From Peribacillus sp. ACCC06369 (GTDB lineage: Bacteria; Bacillota; Bacilli; Bacillales; DSM-1321), in the NCBI RefSeq assembly GCF_030348945.1, contig NZ_JAUCEN010000002.1, positions 4,278,001 to 4,342,000 on the forward strand: a DNA stretch of 64,000 nt. Direction: 5' to 3'. Both the position numbers and the translations under genes were made by a program. Within the stretch, counting starts at the first letter, position 1. Each line of letters opens with the position of its first letter. The notes under the pieces are model-generated. The model ran no database searches and was not told the DNA's origin. It saw only the letters and a program-made list of their open reading frames with translations. This document shows positions 1 through 9,513 of this stretch, one piece after another.

Positions 1-2163
1 GTTGATAAAGTTGAAGATCCTAACGTTAAATCTATGTTAATGTTTAGTATTTCTTCAATGCTTCCAAATGTATCTAAAATGCTCCCTGGAGATATAGAAA
101 ATGTGATGTATAAGTCTGGCTGGGTTATTAGTAAGTTTTGGGTGCCAAAAGTGCATACAGAACGTAACGTTTTTGATTGTTTCAAAATGCGTTGTGAAGC
201 TATCTTTAAAGGAAAATCCGAACTATTAAATATAAATAATAAGTTGGCTGATATTCACAATCGCAGTTCTACTAATTTGCAATTTATTGAATCAGAAAGT
301 GTTGATTATATTTTCACTGATCCTCCATATGGAGAAAGTATTGCATATCTTGCATTAAGCCATTTTTGGAATTCATGGTTTCACAAAGATGTTAACTACG
401 AAGAAGAAATCATTTTAGATCCATATCGAAAGAAAACTATCGATGAATTCGAAAGTTTAATTTCAGATACCTTTAAAGAACTCTATCGCGTACTTAAACC
501 GAATAAGTATTTATCCTTCACATTTCATAATCGCGACTTAAAAGTATGGAAGGCTATCTTAGAAGGTACAGTGAAAGCTGGCTTCGAATTAGTGAATATT
601 GTTATGCAACCACAAGCCGTTTCTTCTGGAACGCAAGGTATTAATAGGGACAATACACTAAAAGGCGACTTTGTTTATAACTTTAGAAAAGTATCGCCGT
701 TTAAAGAGTTTGAAATTAACTACATGAAAAATTCCGAACCTTTTATCATAAATAGCGCTCGCAATCTTATTTTAGAAAAACAAGGTGTTAACTCAGCTGA
801 GTTATATGAATATATTTTGCCTTTAATAGCTAAAAACCAAGCATATATGAATGATAAAAATGAAGTTATTAATGTAGAAAATTTGCTAAAGAAACACTTT
901 AAATACGAAGAAGATAATGGTGAATATAAATGGTTATGCCAAGATATGGTTGTGAAAAATTCCAACAAATTAAATGTGCTAGATTTATTCTCAGGTGCAG
1001 GGGGTTTTTCAGAAGGGTTTAAGGAAGAGGGATTTAATATTGTAGCTGCTGTTGAGTTCGATTCCCAAATTGCACAAACATACTTGTATAATAATCCGGA
1101 AACGTTTGTGTTTAATGAAGACATTACACAGTTAAAAACTAATGATATTAAAAAGATTTTTAGTAATAAAAGTTTAAATTGCGATGTCATTATTGGTGGT
1201 CCACCATGCCAAGGATTCTCAATGGCTGGTAATCGCATACGTAATCAACAAAAACTAATTGAAGACCCTCGTAATGAGTTGTTTAAAGAATTCTATCGAA
1301 TGGTAAAAGACTTTAGACCTAAGGTATTCATTTTTGAAAACGTTGAAGGAATTTTGAATTTTTCGGAAGGCCGTTTTAAAGAAGCTATTTTCGATTTATT
1401 TAGAGAGCTTGGATATCACGTAAGTGCAAGGATTTTAAATGCAGCAGATTATGGTGTACCACAATTACGTAAACGTGCTATTTTTATCGGAAATCGTCTA
1501 GGGTTGAACTCAGACCTTTTCTTTCCAGAATCAACACATGCAGTTGAAACATATGTATCAGTATGGGATGCTATTAGTGATTTACCGCCGTTAGAGAGTG
1601 GGCAAGGTATAGAGGAAACGACATTAGATTCTGAAGCACAAAACTTTTATCAAATGCTAATGCGTAATTCATCTGGAAAATTATTCAATCACATTTCTTC
1701 TGTTCATAAAATATCTACAATCGAAAAAATGAAAATGATAAAACCTGGTATGACACAGAAAGATTTACCGGAAGAGTTCCAAACACGTTCAGTTCATAGC
1801 GGAGCGTACGGTAGGATGGAAAAGGAACATCCATCGTATACACTTACAACAAGATTAAACACACCGTCAGTAGGACGTATTATTCACCCAGAGCAACATC
1901 GAACAATAACACCACGTGAAGCTTCACGTCTTCAATCTTTTAAAGACAAATATCGTTTCCTAGGTGATGTTACATCTATTGGAAAACAAATCGGCAATGC
2001 TGTTCCACCGTTAATGAGTCAAGCGATTGCTAAAAGTGTAGTAGATATATTAACCAGTAAAGATTTAGATACAATGATTAATGAAAGTGATTTTAAAATA
2101 ACTCATCAGAGTGATATTTTTGAAATCCTTAATGAAGTAGAACCAGTACTGTTAGGTAAATGA
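1..2163 (+). CDS. Fused DNA methyltransferase (amino-MTase part + C5-cytosine MTase), 5' partial
   Basis: The frame is open from base 1, so the gene starts upstream of the window; the first in-window ATG (34) is probably internal. Counting from that ATG, a TDPPY motif at about 95-99 is motif IV of N6-adenine/N4-cytosine methylases. From about 312 a complete C5-cytosine methylase follows: DLFSGAGG (AdoMet binding, ~316), GGPPCQGFS with the catalytic Cys (~388-396), ENVEG (~435), QLRKRAIF and a C-terminal GKQIGNAVPP motif. Two base-modifying activities thus sit in one chain. Such fusions occur in restriction-modification and phage systems. No restriction gene is visible, but the upstream side is cut off. 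A terminator follows at 2196-2220. The C5 half is certain; the amino half is incomplete here. Confidence 0.9.
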   Translation, partial: VDKVEDPNVKSMLMFSISSMLPNVSKMLPGDIENVMYKSGWVISKFWVPKVHTERNVFDCFKMRCEAIFKGKSELLNINNKLADIHNRSSTNLQFIESESVDYIFTDPPYGESIAYLALSHFWNSWFHKDVNYEEEIILDPYRKKTIDEFESLISDTFKELYRVLKPNKYLSFTFHNRDLKVWKAILEGTVKAGFELVNIVMQPQAVSSGTQGINRDNTLKGDFVYNFRKVSPFKEFEINYMKNSEPFIINSARNLILEKQGVNSAELYEYILPLIAKNQAYMNDKNEVINVENLLKKHFKYEEDNGEYKWLCQDMVVKNSNKLNVLDLFSGAGGFSEGFKEEGFNIVAAVEFDSQIAQTYLYNNPETFVFNEDITQLKTNDIKKIFSNKSLNCDVIIGGPPCQGFSMAGNRIRNQQKLIEDPRNELFKEFYRMVKDFRPKVFIFENVEGILNFSEGRFKEAIFDLFRELGYHVSARILNAADYGVPQLRKRAIFIGNRLGLNSDLFFPESTHAVETYVSVWDAISDLPPLESGQGIEETTLDSEAQNFYQMLMRNSSGKLFNHISSVHKISTIEKMKMIKPGMTQKDLPEEFQTRSVHSGAYGRMEKEHPSYTLTTRLNTPSVGRIIHPEQHRTITPREASRLQSFKDKYRFLGDVTSIGKQIGNAVPPLMSQAIAKSVVDILTSKDLDTMINESDFKITHQSDIFEILNEVEPVLLGK

Positions 2164-2195
2164 AGATAGAGCCTACAAGGTTAGTGTCATTTCTT

Positions 2196-2222
2196 AAAAG
2201 CACTCATTGAGTGCTTTTTTGT
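2196..2222 (+). terminator. Terminator of the methyltransferase gene
   Basis: An AAAAGCACT/AGTGCTTTT stem with a 5-nt loop is followed by a T-run, 30 bp after the methyltransferase stop codon. Confidence 0.8.
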
Positions 2223-2318
2223 TTTTTGAGGTTTCTTATCATAATAGTGTAGCAAAAGCACCAGTAACGAAAGGCTGGCTTTAAGCTATTCTTAAACAAG
2301 TTGAATATATTATTAAAC

Positions 2319-2355
2319 CACCCCCTTTTACATTGAACGATTGTAAAAGGGGGTG
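2319..2355. terminator. Strong 14-bp hairpin in the gap between convergent genes
   Basis: A perfect 14-bp stem (CACCCCCTTTTACA at 2319-2332, its complement at 2342-2355) encloses a 9-nt loop. There is no clear T-run on either side, so it may be a transcription barrier or processing hairpin rather than a classic terminator. The rest of 2223-2640 shows no gene. Confidence 0.55.
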
Positions 2356-2642
2356 TTCTCCACATATTAGGAATTACCTTAATATTCTTAGCAGTAGGTG
2401 GATGTATAAACTATACTCCATAATACTTATTCAATTGGTCATTTCCAATTCAGGAATTTCACTTTGACCTATCGATGAATAAGGCTTCAAGGTGATGATT
2501 ACATCATGCCGCCCATTCATATAAGTGTATAAAATGAAAAAATAACAACCAAAAAATTGTTTTTTTAGTTTTTTCCTAACTTTCTTTTTACTTACTTTAA
2601 ATACAATATAAAAGTCTTATCAGCTAAATTTTTGAGCATTTT

Positions 2643-2677
2643 AAAAACTGTTAGCCCTTTAAAGCTAACAGTTTTTT
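2643..2677. terminator. Bidirectional terminator downstream of the AlbA_2 gene
   Basis: A 13-bp stem (AAAAACTGTTAGC with its complement) has an A-run on one side and a T-run on the other. It lies 55 bp past the stop of the minus-strand gene at 2732. Confidence 0.8.
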
Positions 2678-2731
2678 GTCTTCTACTTATAAAGTAAATA
2701 ATGGACCGTATGTACTCATAAATACAAAGTA

Positions 2732-3880
2732 CTACTTTAATTTCCAATTCCCATCTTCATAGTTAGTTGAATAAGCCCACCCAGTAGAATTCCAAATTGC
2801 ATCAAATATAGGCTTCATTGCCTGTGGGATATTTTTATCAAGTGAATCGACAATAATTTCAGGAATAATTAAAAACTCTCTATCTATGGGAGCTGAATCC
2901 ATAATGGTATACCCCTTTACGCCAATTAAGCATACCATTAATACGAATGGTGGTTGAATATTCAACAACTTGTTAATTTCTATGTAACGCTCCACAGCTT
3001 TAACAAGTTCTCGTTCTATTGTATTAATAGTTAAGTGTTTGGAACCTTTTTTTATTATTGAAGCATTTACGGATTCAATACTTCCATCCTTAAACACTTG
3101 TAGATACGAATCATTATTTACTTTGTCTTTATAATTATAGAAAGTAAGATACCCGTCAAAGTTATACCTTAAGCCCGAAATCCCACCATCTATCGGCTCT
3201 AAATAGTTTGTATTTTGGGGAAGTGGTGATAAATCCACTACATTTCCTAAATGATTGTATGCGCTAATTGGGATATTGTGTAAAACTATCTTAGGATTGT
3301 CTTCTAAAGCAATTGGCATTTCATCGGAGATTATATTTCCGATTCTAGCTGTGCGGAAATCTCTTATCCTATCAAAAGTTCTTTCAGCAGCTAAAAAATT
3401 TGATCTAATTTCATTATAATCAAGAGGATATTTACCATTTGATGTTCTCGAATAAAACTCAAACCTTTCGTTATTAATTTTCATGACATGTGGAGATACC
3501 CAACTCTTAGGAATGTATATAACAATTAAATAACCTTCTTCTAAATTAATTGGTACCGTAACAACCCCAGGAATTCTTGGCTCTATTTTACTTCGAATCA
3601 TAGACTCGATTCTTAAGATTTCTTGGTCTGCATTCACTATTAAAGGATTAAACCTTATTGGTTCTCCCGCAGTATTAGATTCTATGCCAAAAATAATATA
3701 ACCACCTGAAGCATTCGCAAATGACGATACATCACGTCCAAATTCAACTTTATCCTTTTCCGCTAATCCCGGTAACTCTTTTTTATATTCTATTCTTTTA
3801 TTTTCTATAACTTTTGCATCTATTAATTCCTGTATATCTTCCTTATCTATAACATGTGGCGCTTTGTTAAGTAATTTCAT
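2732..3880 (-). CDS. AlbA_2 (Schlafen-like) domain protein
   Basis: 382 aa. Residues about 15-120 match the AlbA_2/Schlafen AlbA fold: an N-terminal helix, an EYKKELP segment, FGRDVSSFANASGGYIIFGI (the conserved FAN..GG..xxG motif) and a basic segment with PRIPG. These domains bind nucleic acid or act as nucleases and are common in phage-defence and regulatory proteins. The C-terminal 220 residues are not recognised. The start has GAAAGGAT eight bases upstream. It converges on the methyltransferase and sits at the edge of a toxin/immunity island. A defence role is an inference from domain and context only. Confidence 0.8.
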   Translation of the reverse strand: MKLLNKAPHVIDKEDIQELIDAKVIENKRIEYKKELPGLAEKDKVEFGRDVSSFANASGGYIIFGIESNTAGEPIRFNPLIVNADQEILRIESMIRSKIEPRIPGVVTVPINLEEGYLIVIYIPKSWVSPHVMKINNERFEFYSRTSNGKYPLDYNEIRSNFLAAERTFDRIRDFRTARIGNIISDEMPIALEDNPKIVLHNIPISAYNHLGNVVDLSPLPQNTNYLEPIDGGISGLRYNFDGYLTFYNYKDKVNNDSYLQVFKDGSIESVNASIIKKGSKHLTINTIERELVKAVERYIEINKLLNIQPPFVLMVCLIGVKGYTIMDSAPIDREFLIIPEIIVDSLDKNIPQAMKPIFDAIWNSTGWAYSTNYEDGNWKLK

Positions 3881-4061
3881 TTTTTTATCCTTTCACTTAG
3901 GCCTGTCCAAAAGAATTAGTTTCCTTTATATAAACTGGACATTTTAAAAGTATTGTTTTTGATGCATTAGACAAAATCAATCCCTTAAGGAAATAGGATA
4001 TTCAGATATTCTATTTTGATATTTCATGTTTCTCGGAAACTGTAAAATTTCCTAAGTGCTC

Positions 4062-4442
4062 CTATTTCCATAGCAGCAACTGAAGGATAACACCTTCATT
4101 TTCATCCTGGACCCTAAACATTTGAACTAAGTAATTATTAATATAATCTCTTGCTTCTCTAATACTAGTAATGTTTGGAGAAAACAGTCTTTTATCGTTG
4201 TAAGTTTGTATGAAAGAGAGCTTGTTGCTTGTGAGTGCTCTTAGTTCTTCTCCAATTCTTGGGCCATGCTTAAAGAGGTTTATATCTTCTATATAAATTA
4301 TAGTAAGAAAAATAACTTCTATTGGCAATCTATGTTCTTCGAAAATGCTTTTTATCTCACCTTCGGTTAGATCTTTTATTGTAAACTTGGACGCATTCTT
4401 TATTTGAACAAGCCTATCATTTAATTTGTTAAAAAACTCCAT
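4062..4442 (-). CDS. Hypothetical protein, candidate orphan immunity protein
   Basis: 126 aa from an ATG at 4442; a TTG at 4445 is also possible. Neither start has a good Shine-Dalgarno, the nearest purine run being over 20 bases upstream. It is mixed charged and helical, with no signal peptide and no family recognised. It lies on the same strand as, and downstream of, a degenerate SUKH immunity gene. In LXG toxin loci that position is usually filled by immunity or orphan immunity genes. The functional assignment is context only. Confidence 0.45.
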   Translation of the reverse strand: MEFFNKLNDRLVQIKNASKFTIKDLTEGEIKSIFEEHRLPIEVIFLTIIYIEDINLFKHGPRIGEELRALTSNKLSFIQTYNDKRLFSPNITSIREARDYINNYLVQMFRVQDENEGVILQLLLWK

Positions 4443-4687
4443 CAAACAAGGCTATCGAAATCGTTCCCTTCATATATAATTATCAACAGGAAAATTATAC
4501 CACACGAAAGGGTTTTCCTATTATATTTCCTTAAATTTTTTTTAATCTCTATTCACAAAGTAAAAGGAGACATTTAGTAACGCCTCCCTTCTCCAGACTT
4601 ATTTACCGATTAGATTCCACTGTTATCGCCTGATCAGTAAGTTCATTTATTTATATTTCTTTTACTCCAAAATCTATAAATCTCTTT

Positions 4688-5108
4688 TCATACCTTTCTA
4701 TATATTTCTGAAAATTCATTAATATCATTCGCTTGAAAATACATATTGGGCATATCATCAGGATTTTCAGGTTCTTGCACATTATCCCAAAAATAAATAT
4801 AATTCGTTTAAGGACTTTAGTGCCGAAGCAAAATTACCAGCAGAATATCTGCTATGGGAATAAATCCATATGGAATATGTTTATTACCTCTTCCAAGTTA
4901 TCATACATATCACCAATCCCCTTAAATACATTTAAAACACTTTTTCGCTGCTCATCAGGTATATCAAATACACTTGGCTCAGGGGTTCCCCCATCCATTT
5001 AAGTAAAAATTCCCTGTACTTTTCCGTTAACTTCACATTATTTTCCGTTTCAAATTGCTCTATCACTTCTAGAGAGTGTTTATTATTCGTGTTTTTAATT
5101 TATACCAT
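4688..5108 (-). pseudogene. SMI1/KNR4 (SUKH) immunity pseudogene with several frameshifts
   Basis: Reading the minus strand and shifting frame at least three times gives a nearly continuous SUKH protein: SLEVIEQFETENNVKLTEKY then REFLLKW, PEPSVFDIPDEQ, GDMYDNLEE, PYGFIPIAD, SAGNFASALKSLNE, YIYFWDNVQ, and a tail ending EIYRKV before the stop at 4688. The PYGFIPIADDSAGN-like stretch is the SUKH core. The start at 5108 has a perfect GAGGAGG upstream, but the third codon is TAA. It is a dead immunity gene from a former toxin module. Confidence 0.85.
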
Positions 5109-5127
5109 TTTTAATTCCTCCTCTTAT

Positions 5128-5330
5128 CTATTTTCCATTAATAGTTGATACCCCTAGCCCTCCTGTATGAGTAAACTCTCTATATGGACATCTTTCTCTA
5201 CAAGCCATCTTGATGATGATATTTATACTGTTTCGTTCCTTCCTTTCAGGCAACTTTACAACTCTATATAAGTTATTAAAGATCCTCGACTGACTTTATC
5301 AATCGAAGTCCGCCGAATTTATCCTTTGAA
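5128..5330 (-). pseudogene. Probable 3' remnant of a polymorphic toxin upstream of the SUKH pseudogene
   Basis: The minus strand carries a short in-frame tail reading MACRERCPYREFTHTGGLG and ending STINGK at a stop at 5128, 20 bp before the SUKH pseudogene start. Upstream of it, coding-like segments are broken by stops. The order (tail, stop, AGGAGG, SUKH start) copies that of the intact toxin-immunity pair at 7.4 kb. No named toxin family was recognised in the tail, so identity rests on position. Confidence 0.35.
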
Positions 5331-5351
5331 TATATCTGGAATTTTATCTCG

Positions 5352-5600
5352 TCATACTAATAGTAATTCTATAAATTGCTTTGTTTCTATTGTATTTTCA
5401 TGAGGTACTTCAATTCTAATAAATTTTTCAACAATTGTTACATCTTTTTTTATGAGCAAACTAGTAGCATATAATTCAATTTCAAAGTTCTCATTTGTCC
5501 CGTTTATAACCTTCTCAATATATTCTATATATTCATCGACTTGTTCTATTGTTGCAATATTTTCAATGAAACCTGAGAAAAGACAAATTTCTTCCGGCAA
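5352..5600 (-). pseudogene. Hypothetical protein fragment, 5' end lost
   Basis: 82 codons from a TTG without a ribosome binding site. The same frame extends upstream to about 5660 (a stretch reading KKDPFGDLGIILPEE) and then meets a TGA, so the gene appears to have lost its N-terminus. The protein is acidic, with alternating helix and strand, and not recognised. It lies among decayed toxin/immunity genes and is probably another immunity remnant. Confidence 0.4.
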
Positions 5601-5852
5601 TATTATTCCTAAATCGCCAAATGGATCTTTCTTAAACTTATATGAATATTTTGTAAATCATATTATCCAAGGACGATAGTATATGTCGACATGAGGTTAT
5701 GGAGATTAAGAATTATTTTCTATCGGTTTCTATGACGCTTTTGGAAAGTCCGTCAATTACGGATAAGATGTTTACTCTAACCCTAAACTAAGGGAAGATT
5801 ATCCAAACCGTTAATGATATAATTTTAAGTAACGTAAAGGAAGGAGTGTATT

Positions 5853-6776
5853 ATGGGAGATATAAAACTGTTTCGTTTAAACGGTGATACCGTTGATGAA
5901 CTAGCAGGAAAATCAGTTGCTATTGAAAAATCCTTACAACACATAATTGAACGTCATTTAGATACGTTTTTAGGTGTGCGTTTTTTAGATTCCGAATATA
6001 GTACGGGTAAACGCCATGCAGGTAGAATTGATACGTTAGGTATTGATGAAAATAATTCTCCCGTAATTATTGAATATAAGCGATCCATTAACGAAAATGT
6101 TATTAATCAAGGATTATTTTATTTAAATTGGCTGCTTGACCATAAAGCCGAATTTGAACTAATGGTTATGCGTAAATACGGGCAAACAGTTTCAGACGCT
6201 ATTGACTGGAGTAGCCCCCGTTTACTTTGCATAGCAGGAGGCTTTACTAAATATGATGAACACGCAGTAGAACAAATTAACCGAAATATCGAGTTATACG
6301 TTTATAAGCATTATGCAGACGGGCTATTGTTACTCGATTTAGTTAACGCTACAACTGCACAAACTGTTCATAATAGCGATGAAGGTGCACCAACTACTCA
6401 TGCTAACAGAAATACAAAAGCTAAAACGGTGTCGGATTATTTAGAGCAAGCCAATACGCAATTAACCGATAGATTTGAAACAGTAAAAGCATATATGTTA
6501 GCTTTAGGTGATGATGTACAAGTAAAAATATTAAAACATTACATAGCGTTTAAACGGATTAAAAACTTTGCGTGCGTAGAAATACACCCCCAAACGGGCA
6601 AATTACTTCTTTACTTAAAAGTGAATCCGCAAAGTATTACCTTAGAAAGTAGCTTTACTCGTGATGTAAGTAATATCGGTCATTACGGTACAGGGGATTT
6701 AGAGGTTGTAATAGCTAGCGATGAAGATATTGAGAAGGCAAAGCATCTTATTAATATGAGTTATGACGCAAGTTAA
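5853..6776 (+). CDS. NucS-like PD-(D/E)XK nuclease with DUF5655-type C-terminus
   Basis: 307 aa, with GGAAGGAG six bases before ATG. Residues about 20-130 form a restriction-endonuclease-like fold: RID at 58-60 and IIEYKR with E74 and K76 give a D-X13-E-X-K catalytic set, followed by QGLFYLNWL. This arrangement is that of the NucS/DUF91 nuclease family. The C-terminal part (about 195-300) resembles the DUF5655 domain often fused to such nucleases. It is on the opposite strand to the surrounding toxin debris, has its own terminator, and codes cleanly. A role in DNA repair or defence is inferred. Confidence 0.8.
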   Translation: MGDIKLFRLNGDTVDELAGKSVAIEKSLQHIIERHLDTFLGVRFLDSEYSTGKRHAGRIDTLGIDENNSPVIIEYKRSINENVINQGLFYLNWLLDHKAEFELMVMRKYGQTVSDAIDWSSPRLLCIAGGFTKYDEHAVEQINRNIELYVYKHYADGLLLLDLVNATTAQTVHNSDEGAPTTHANRNTKAKTVSDYLEQANTQLTDRFETVKAYMLALGDDVQVKILKHYIAFKRIKNFACVEIHPQTGKLLLYLKVNPQSITLESSFTRDVSNIGHYGTGDLEVVIASDEDIEKAKHLINMSYDAS

Positions 6777-6806
6777 CGGGCAAGCATTACGCAAGCCCGT
6801 TTTTTA
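6776..6806 (+). terminator. Terminator of the NucS-like gene
   Basis: An ACGGGC/GCCCGT stem overlaps the end of the stop codon and is followed by a run of six T. Confidence 0.65.
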
Positions 6807-6829
6807 TTTGGTATCACTTTAACAGACTT

Positions 6830-6970
6830 TTAGTATATTACATTCTGCCGTAAAGCCGGTCTCTTCATGTAGGCTGCTGCACCTTCTGATGCTAGGCAAA
6901 CGGCTGTTGCACCAATTTCTGAGGGTTCGTGTAAACGTTCTATCCATTGTTTTCCTAGGATGTGGAACTT
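6830..6970 (-). pseudogene. 3' fragment resembling a short-chain dehydrogenase
   Basis: In one minus-strand frame the DNA reads QWIERLHEPSEIGATAVCLA then SEGAAAYM before a stop at 6830. This resembles the C-terminal EP.EIA..A.FLASD motif of short-chain dehydrogenases. No upstream part of the gene exists; it is replaced by the SUKH gene. It may be the host gene broken when the toxin module arrived. Confidence 0.35.
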
Positions 6971-6976
6971 CTTCTA

Positions 6977-7405
6977 CTAGCAGTTAAAATATGCTTTCAA
7001 AAACTCATAAAATGTAGGCCACGTTTCTTTTAATTCTCCTGTTAAAAGTAACTCATCTCCGCCCTCAAAATTCACCGTATAGACTTTATCCGTTACAGCA
7101 TCAAGCACTAATACAGCATTTGCTGACATTTCACTTAAAACTAAATACTTTTTCGGAAAGCCATACTCTTTTCGGGAAATAAATGTATATGATTCAATAT
7201 TATTCTCTTCATCTACGATATCTAGTAACTCAAAAGGTACAAACTCTTCCCAAAAAGGTCCAGCATAATAATGGTAAAATTCACGGAATGTATTTGATAC
7301 ATCTACTTCTAAACTATTTAATGCCTCATCTACTTTACTTTTATCTTCACGTTTATAAATGTCCTCTCCTAGAACTTGATCTAATTTCTCAGGCAAAATA
7401 CTCAT
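6977..7405 (-). CDS. SMI1/KNR4 (SUKH) immunity protein
   Basis: 142 aa. ATG 7405 is preferred over the longer frame because AGGAGGG lies seven bases upstream, inside the last codons of the toxin gene, whose stop codon is two bases away. The sequence has the SUKH pattern: N-terminal helices, FREFYHYYAGPFWEEF, a central strand-rich core and a terminal FYEFLKAYF helix. SUKH proteins are the commonest immunity partners of nuclease toxins. It should neutralise the LHH nuclease tip of the adjacent toxin, and the tight coupling suggests co-translation. Confidence 0.88.
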   Translation of the reverse strand: MSILPEKLDQVLGEDIYKREDKSKVDEALNSLEVDVSNTFREFYHYYAGPFWEEFVPFELLDIVDEENNIESYTFISRKEYGFPKKYLVLSEMSANAVLVLDAVTDKVYTVNFEGGDELLLTGELKETWPTFYEFLKAYFNC

Positions 7406-7407
7406 TT

Positions 7408-9222
7408 TTAATTCCCTCCTAAAGCTTCTCGTCCCCTTGTTTTCCAATAATTAATAGAATCTACTTTTTGAAATGCTTCTCTCGTTCCCTCATCCATAGG
7501 ATAATATGGATTCAACTTTCCTTTGTAAGGATGTAATGGGGCTCTTTTTGCATTACTGATGTTATGATACCTAGTTGATGCTTCAAATAATGGCCCAATG
7601 CCTTGTTGTTGTGAATGGTGTAGCGTTGCAACACTACCTGCATCATCTAGGATAGGTGCTAGACCATACTTTGCTGAGGCTTCTGCATTTGTTAACCCTC
7701 TACCCTTTTTAGCTCCCCTTGTTCGAACCATATCCCAATTAATATCGCTTCTTTGATAGACTTTATAAGTAAAGCCTGTTCCGACTTTGCCTGCATTATA
7801 TTCTACTATTCGAGTAAAGTACTTATTATTCTTGTATTCCTTAAAATGTCGGTAAGTGCCTATATCCACAGCCTGACCACTAATCTCCGACTCCACTCTC
7901 GCCATTGAAATTAACTGTTCCTTTAACCCCGTACCATTAACCACATTATAAGGTACTCCCCCTGCCAACGACAGTTGGTTTTTAGGATTGTATGGCAATA
8001 GGTTAGGGATAGTGGCCAGTTCTTTTGCTTTCGTAACGCCTTTTACTGCAGCCGCTTTTGTAGTCGCTGCCCCAGTCTTCGCTACAGCACCTGCGCCTTT
8101 TGTTCCTACTACTGATGTGACGACTGTTCCGAGGGCATAGGATACCCAGTGAGCCCGCGAATAGGCATCGCCATTTACCATATCCCGTTCATAAGAGTCC
8201 GAGATGGACTTGGATATATATTTATAGGTTTTTATCGGGTGCATGATCGAGTTTGCCACGCCTTCAACCGTTTCCCCAGGATCTGTGACAAAATCCCATA
8301 TTCCCGTCACAAAGTCTTTACCTACATCATATAGGCCTACGCCTATTCCTTTTGCAATGTCTGCTGTTTGCTTTGAGGATTCTATTTGTAGGACATATTG
8401 CTGCTGGGTGGGTCCTAAGTTTTCATACCCGATCTGCTTGGCGATTTTGAGAAACTCATCTGGATCCGTTACATGATCGAGTTGTGCCTTCAATTCTTTG
8501 ATCCGGCGATTCTCCGCTTCCTCTTGCTTAACCTTCAGATATTCCGCGGTTTCTTTTTTCCTTACTTCTAGGTTTTTATAGGCTTCACTATTTTTATAAG
8601 CTGTTGCATTAAAATAGAGAGGGGATACTTCTCCTCCCCTTGTACTGGATACTTTCAATTGCTCCATGACTGCCGTCACTGCCGCTTGGTCCTCTTCGGA
8701 TTTGGCATATTCAGTCGTCCACTTATGATCGATTTCGTTTACTTTGTCTATCGTTTGGGTCAGTTTCTTGTCAGCCTTCTCGATATTTTCAAAGAACGAA
8801 TCATCGGAGAAAGGCTCTAACTGAATGATATCATCAATTCCGGAAAATATTTTTTTCAGATCATGTTTTTGGGCTGTGACCATTTCCTTAGAATTCCGAT
8901 TGGCATTTGTCAGCTCTTCCTCTAAAAAAGGGACCGTAACCATTGTTTCACTAAGGTTCGCTTCGATTGTATCTCCTTGAATTCCACTTAAAAAGGCAAC
9001 ATGCCGATTGATCAGACGCAGCCAAGAATCCACGACATCGATCTGTGCTTTGTAAAACCCTTTGATTGCCACTGCGCCTTGCCCCTGCAGCTCATCATCT
9101 AAATTAACGATACTCTCAAATCCTTTTTTTAATTCAGTGAGCTGTTCTTTTAGGTCCTTATATTGTCCGACACGCGTTTGCATGGCCTGAACTAGTGTTT
9201 GAGATTCGTAAATCATCGACAT
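7408..9222 (-). CDS. LXG-domain polymorphic toxin with LHH (HNH/EndoVII) nuclease tip
   Basis: 604 aa from ATG 9222, which has AAAGGA nine bases upstream; the TTG at 9240 overlaps that site. Residues about 1-200 form the helical LXG domain used for type VII secretion (starting SMIYESQTLVQAMQ). A coiled-coil linker follows, then a pre-toxin region rich in G/A/V (about 300-410, including FVTDPGETVEGV). The C-terminal ~110 residues contain ATLHHSQQQGIGPLFEAS (LHH about 534-536), the signature of the LHH nucleases of the HNH/Endonuclease VII superfamily. The product is therefore a secreted antibacterial DNase. No WXG100-like chaperone gene is adjacent. Parts of this gene recur as relics at 19.5 and 21.1 kb. 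Confidence 0.93.
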   Translation of the reverse strand: MSMIYESQTLVQAMQTRVGQYKDLKEQLTELKKGFESIVNLDDELQGQGAVAIKGFYKAQIDVVDSWLRLINRHVAFLSGIQGDTIEANLSETMVTVPFLEEELTNANRNSKEMVTAQKHDLKKIFSGIDDIIQLEPFSDDSFFENIEKADKKLTQTIDKVNEIDHKWTTEYAKSEEDQAAVTAVMEQLKVSSTRGGEVSPLYFNATAYKNSEAYKNLEVRKKETAEYLKVKQEEAENRRIKELKAQLDHVTDPDEFLKIAKQIGYENLGPTQQQYVLQIESSKQTADIAKGIGVGLYDVGKDFVTGIWDFVTDPGETVEGVANSIMHPIKTYKYISKSISDSYERDMVNGDAYSRAHWVSYALGTVVTSVVGTKGAGAVAKTGAATTKAAAVKGVTKAKELATIPNLLPYNPKNQLSLAGGVPYNVVNGTGLKEQLISMARVESEISGQAVDIGTYRHFKEYKNNKYFTRIVEYNAGKVGTGFTYKVYQRSDINWDMVRTRGAKKGRGLTNAEASAKYGLAPILDDAGSVATLHHSQQQGIGPLFEASTRYHNISNAKRAPLHPYKGKLNPYYPMDEGTREAFQKVDSINYWKTRGREALGGN

Positions 9223-9384
9223 TATGGAAAGTCCTTTCAACTACTTTTTTTATAACTAGATGTCATTTGTATGTAATAATTTTATTTACTGTTAAATTGT
9301 GGATTAAATATATTTTAGAAGAGTTTCTATATTTATTCAAGAATTAACAAGATAAGTGGCTCGTTTGTTCCAAAATCACTAAAA

Positions 9385-9412
9385 AAACAAAAGAGCGCTT
9401 AAAGAGCGCCCT
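9385..9412 (-). terminator. Terminator between the small upstream genes and the toxin gene
   Basis: On the minus strand a GGCGCT/AGCGCT-centred stem is followed by TTTT-G-T7. It separates the 9514 gene from the toxin transcription unit. Confidence 0.65.
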
Positions 9413-9513
9413 CAATCCAAAACTAAATTAATTTTTCTCTGACCAGATTATGGTTAATTCTAGATGTTTATTTTCTATTAAACCCCAGATAAAGCTTTGA
9501 TTTCTCCCCTGAA

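Noticed and set aside
720..1238. Minus-strand frame of 172 codons
   Set aside because: Complete antisense of the methyltransferase coding region, whose catalytic motifs are certain.
4733..5002. Plus-strand open frame of 89 codons
   Set aside because: It is the antisense of the SUKH pseudogene, has no ribosome binding site and no plausible protein composition.
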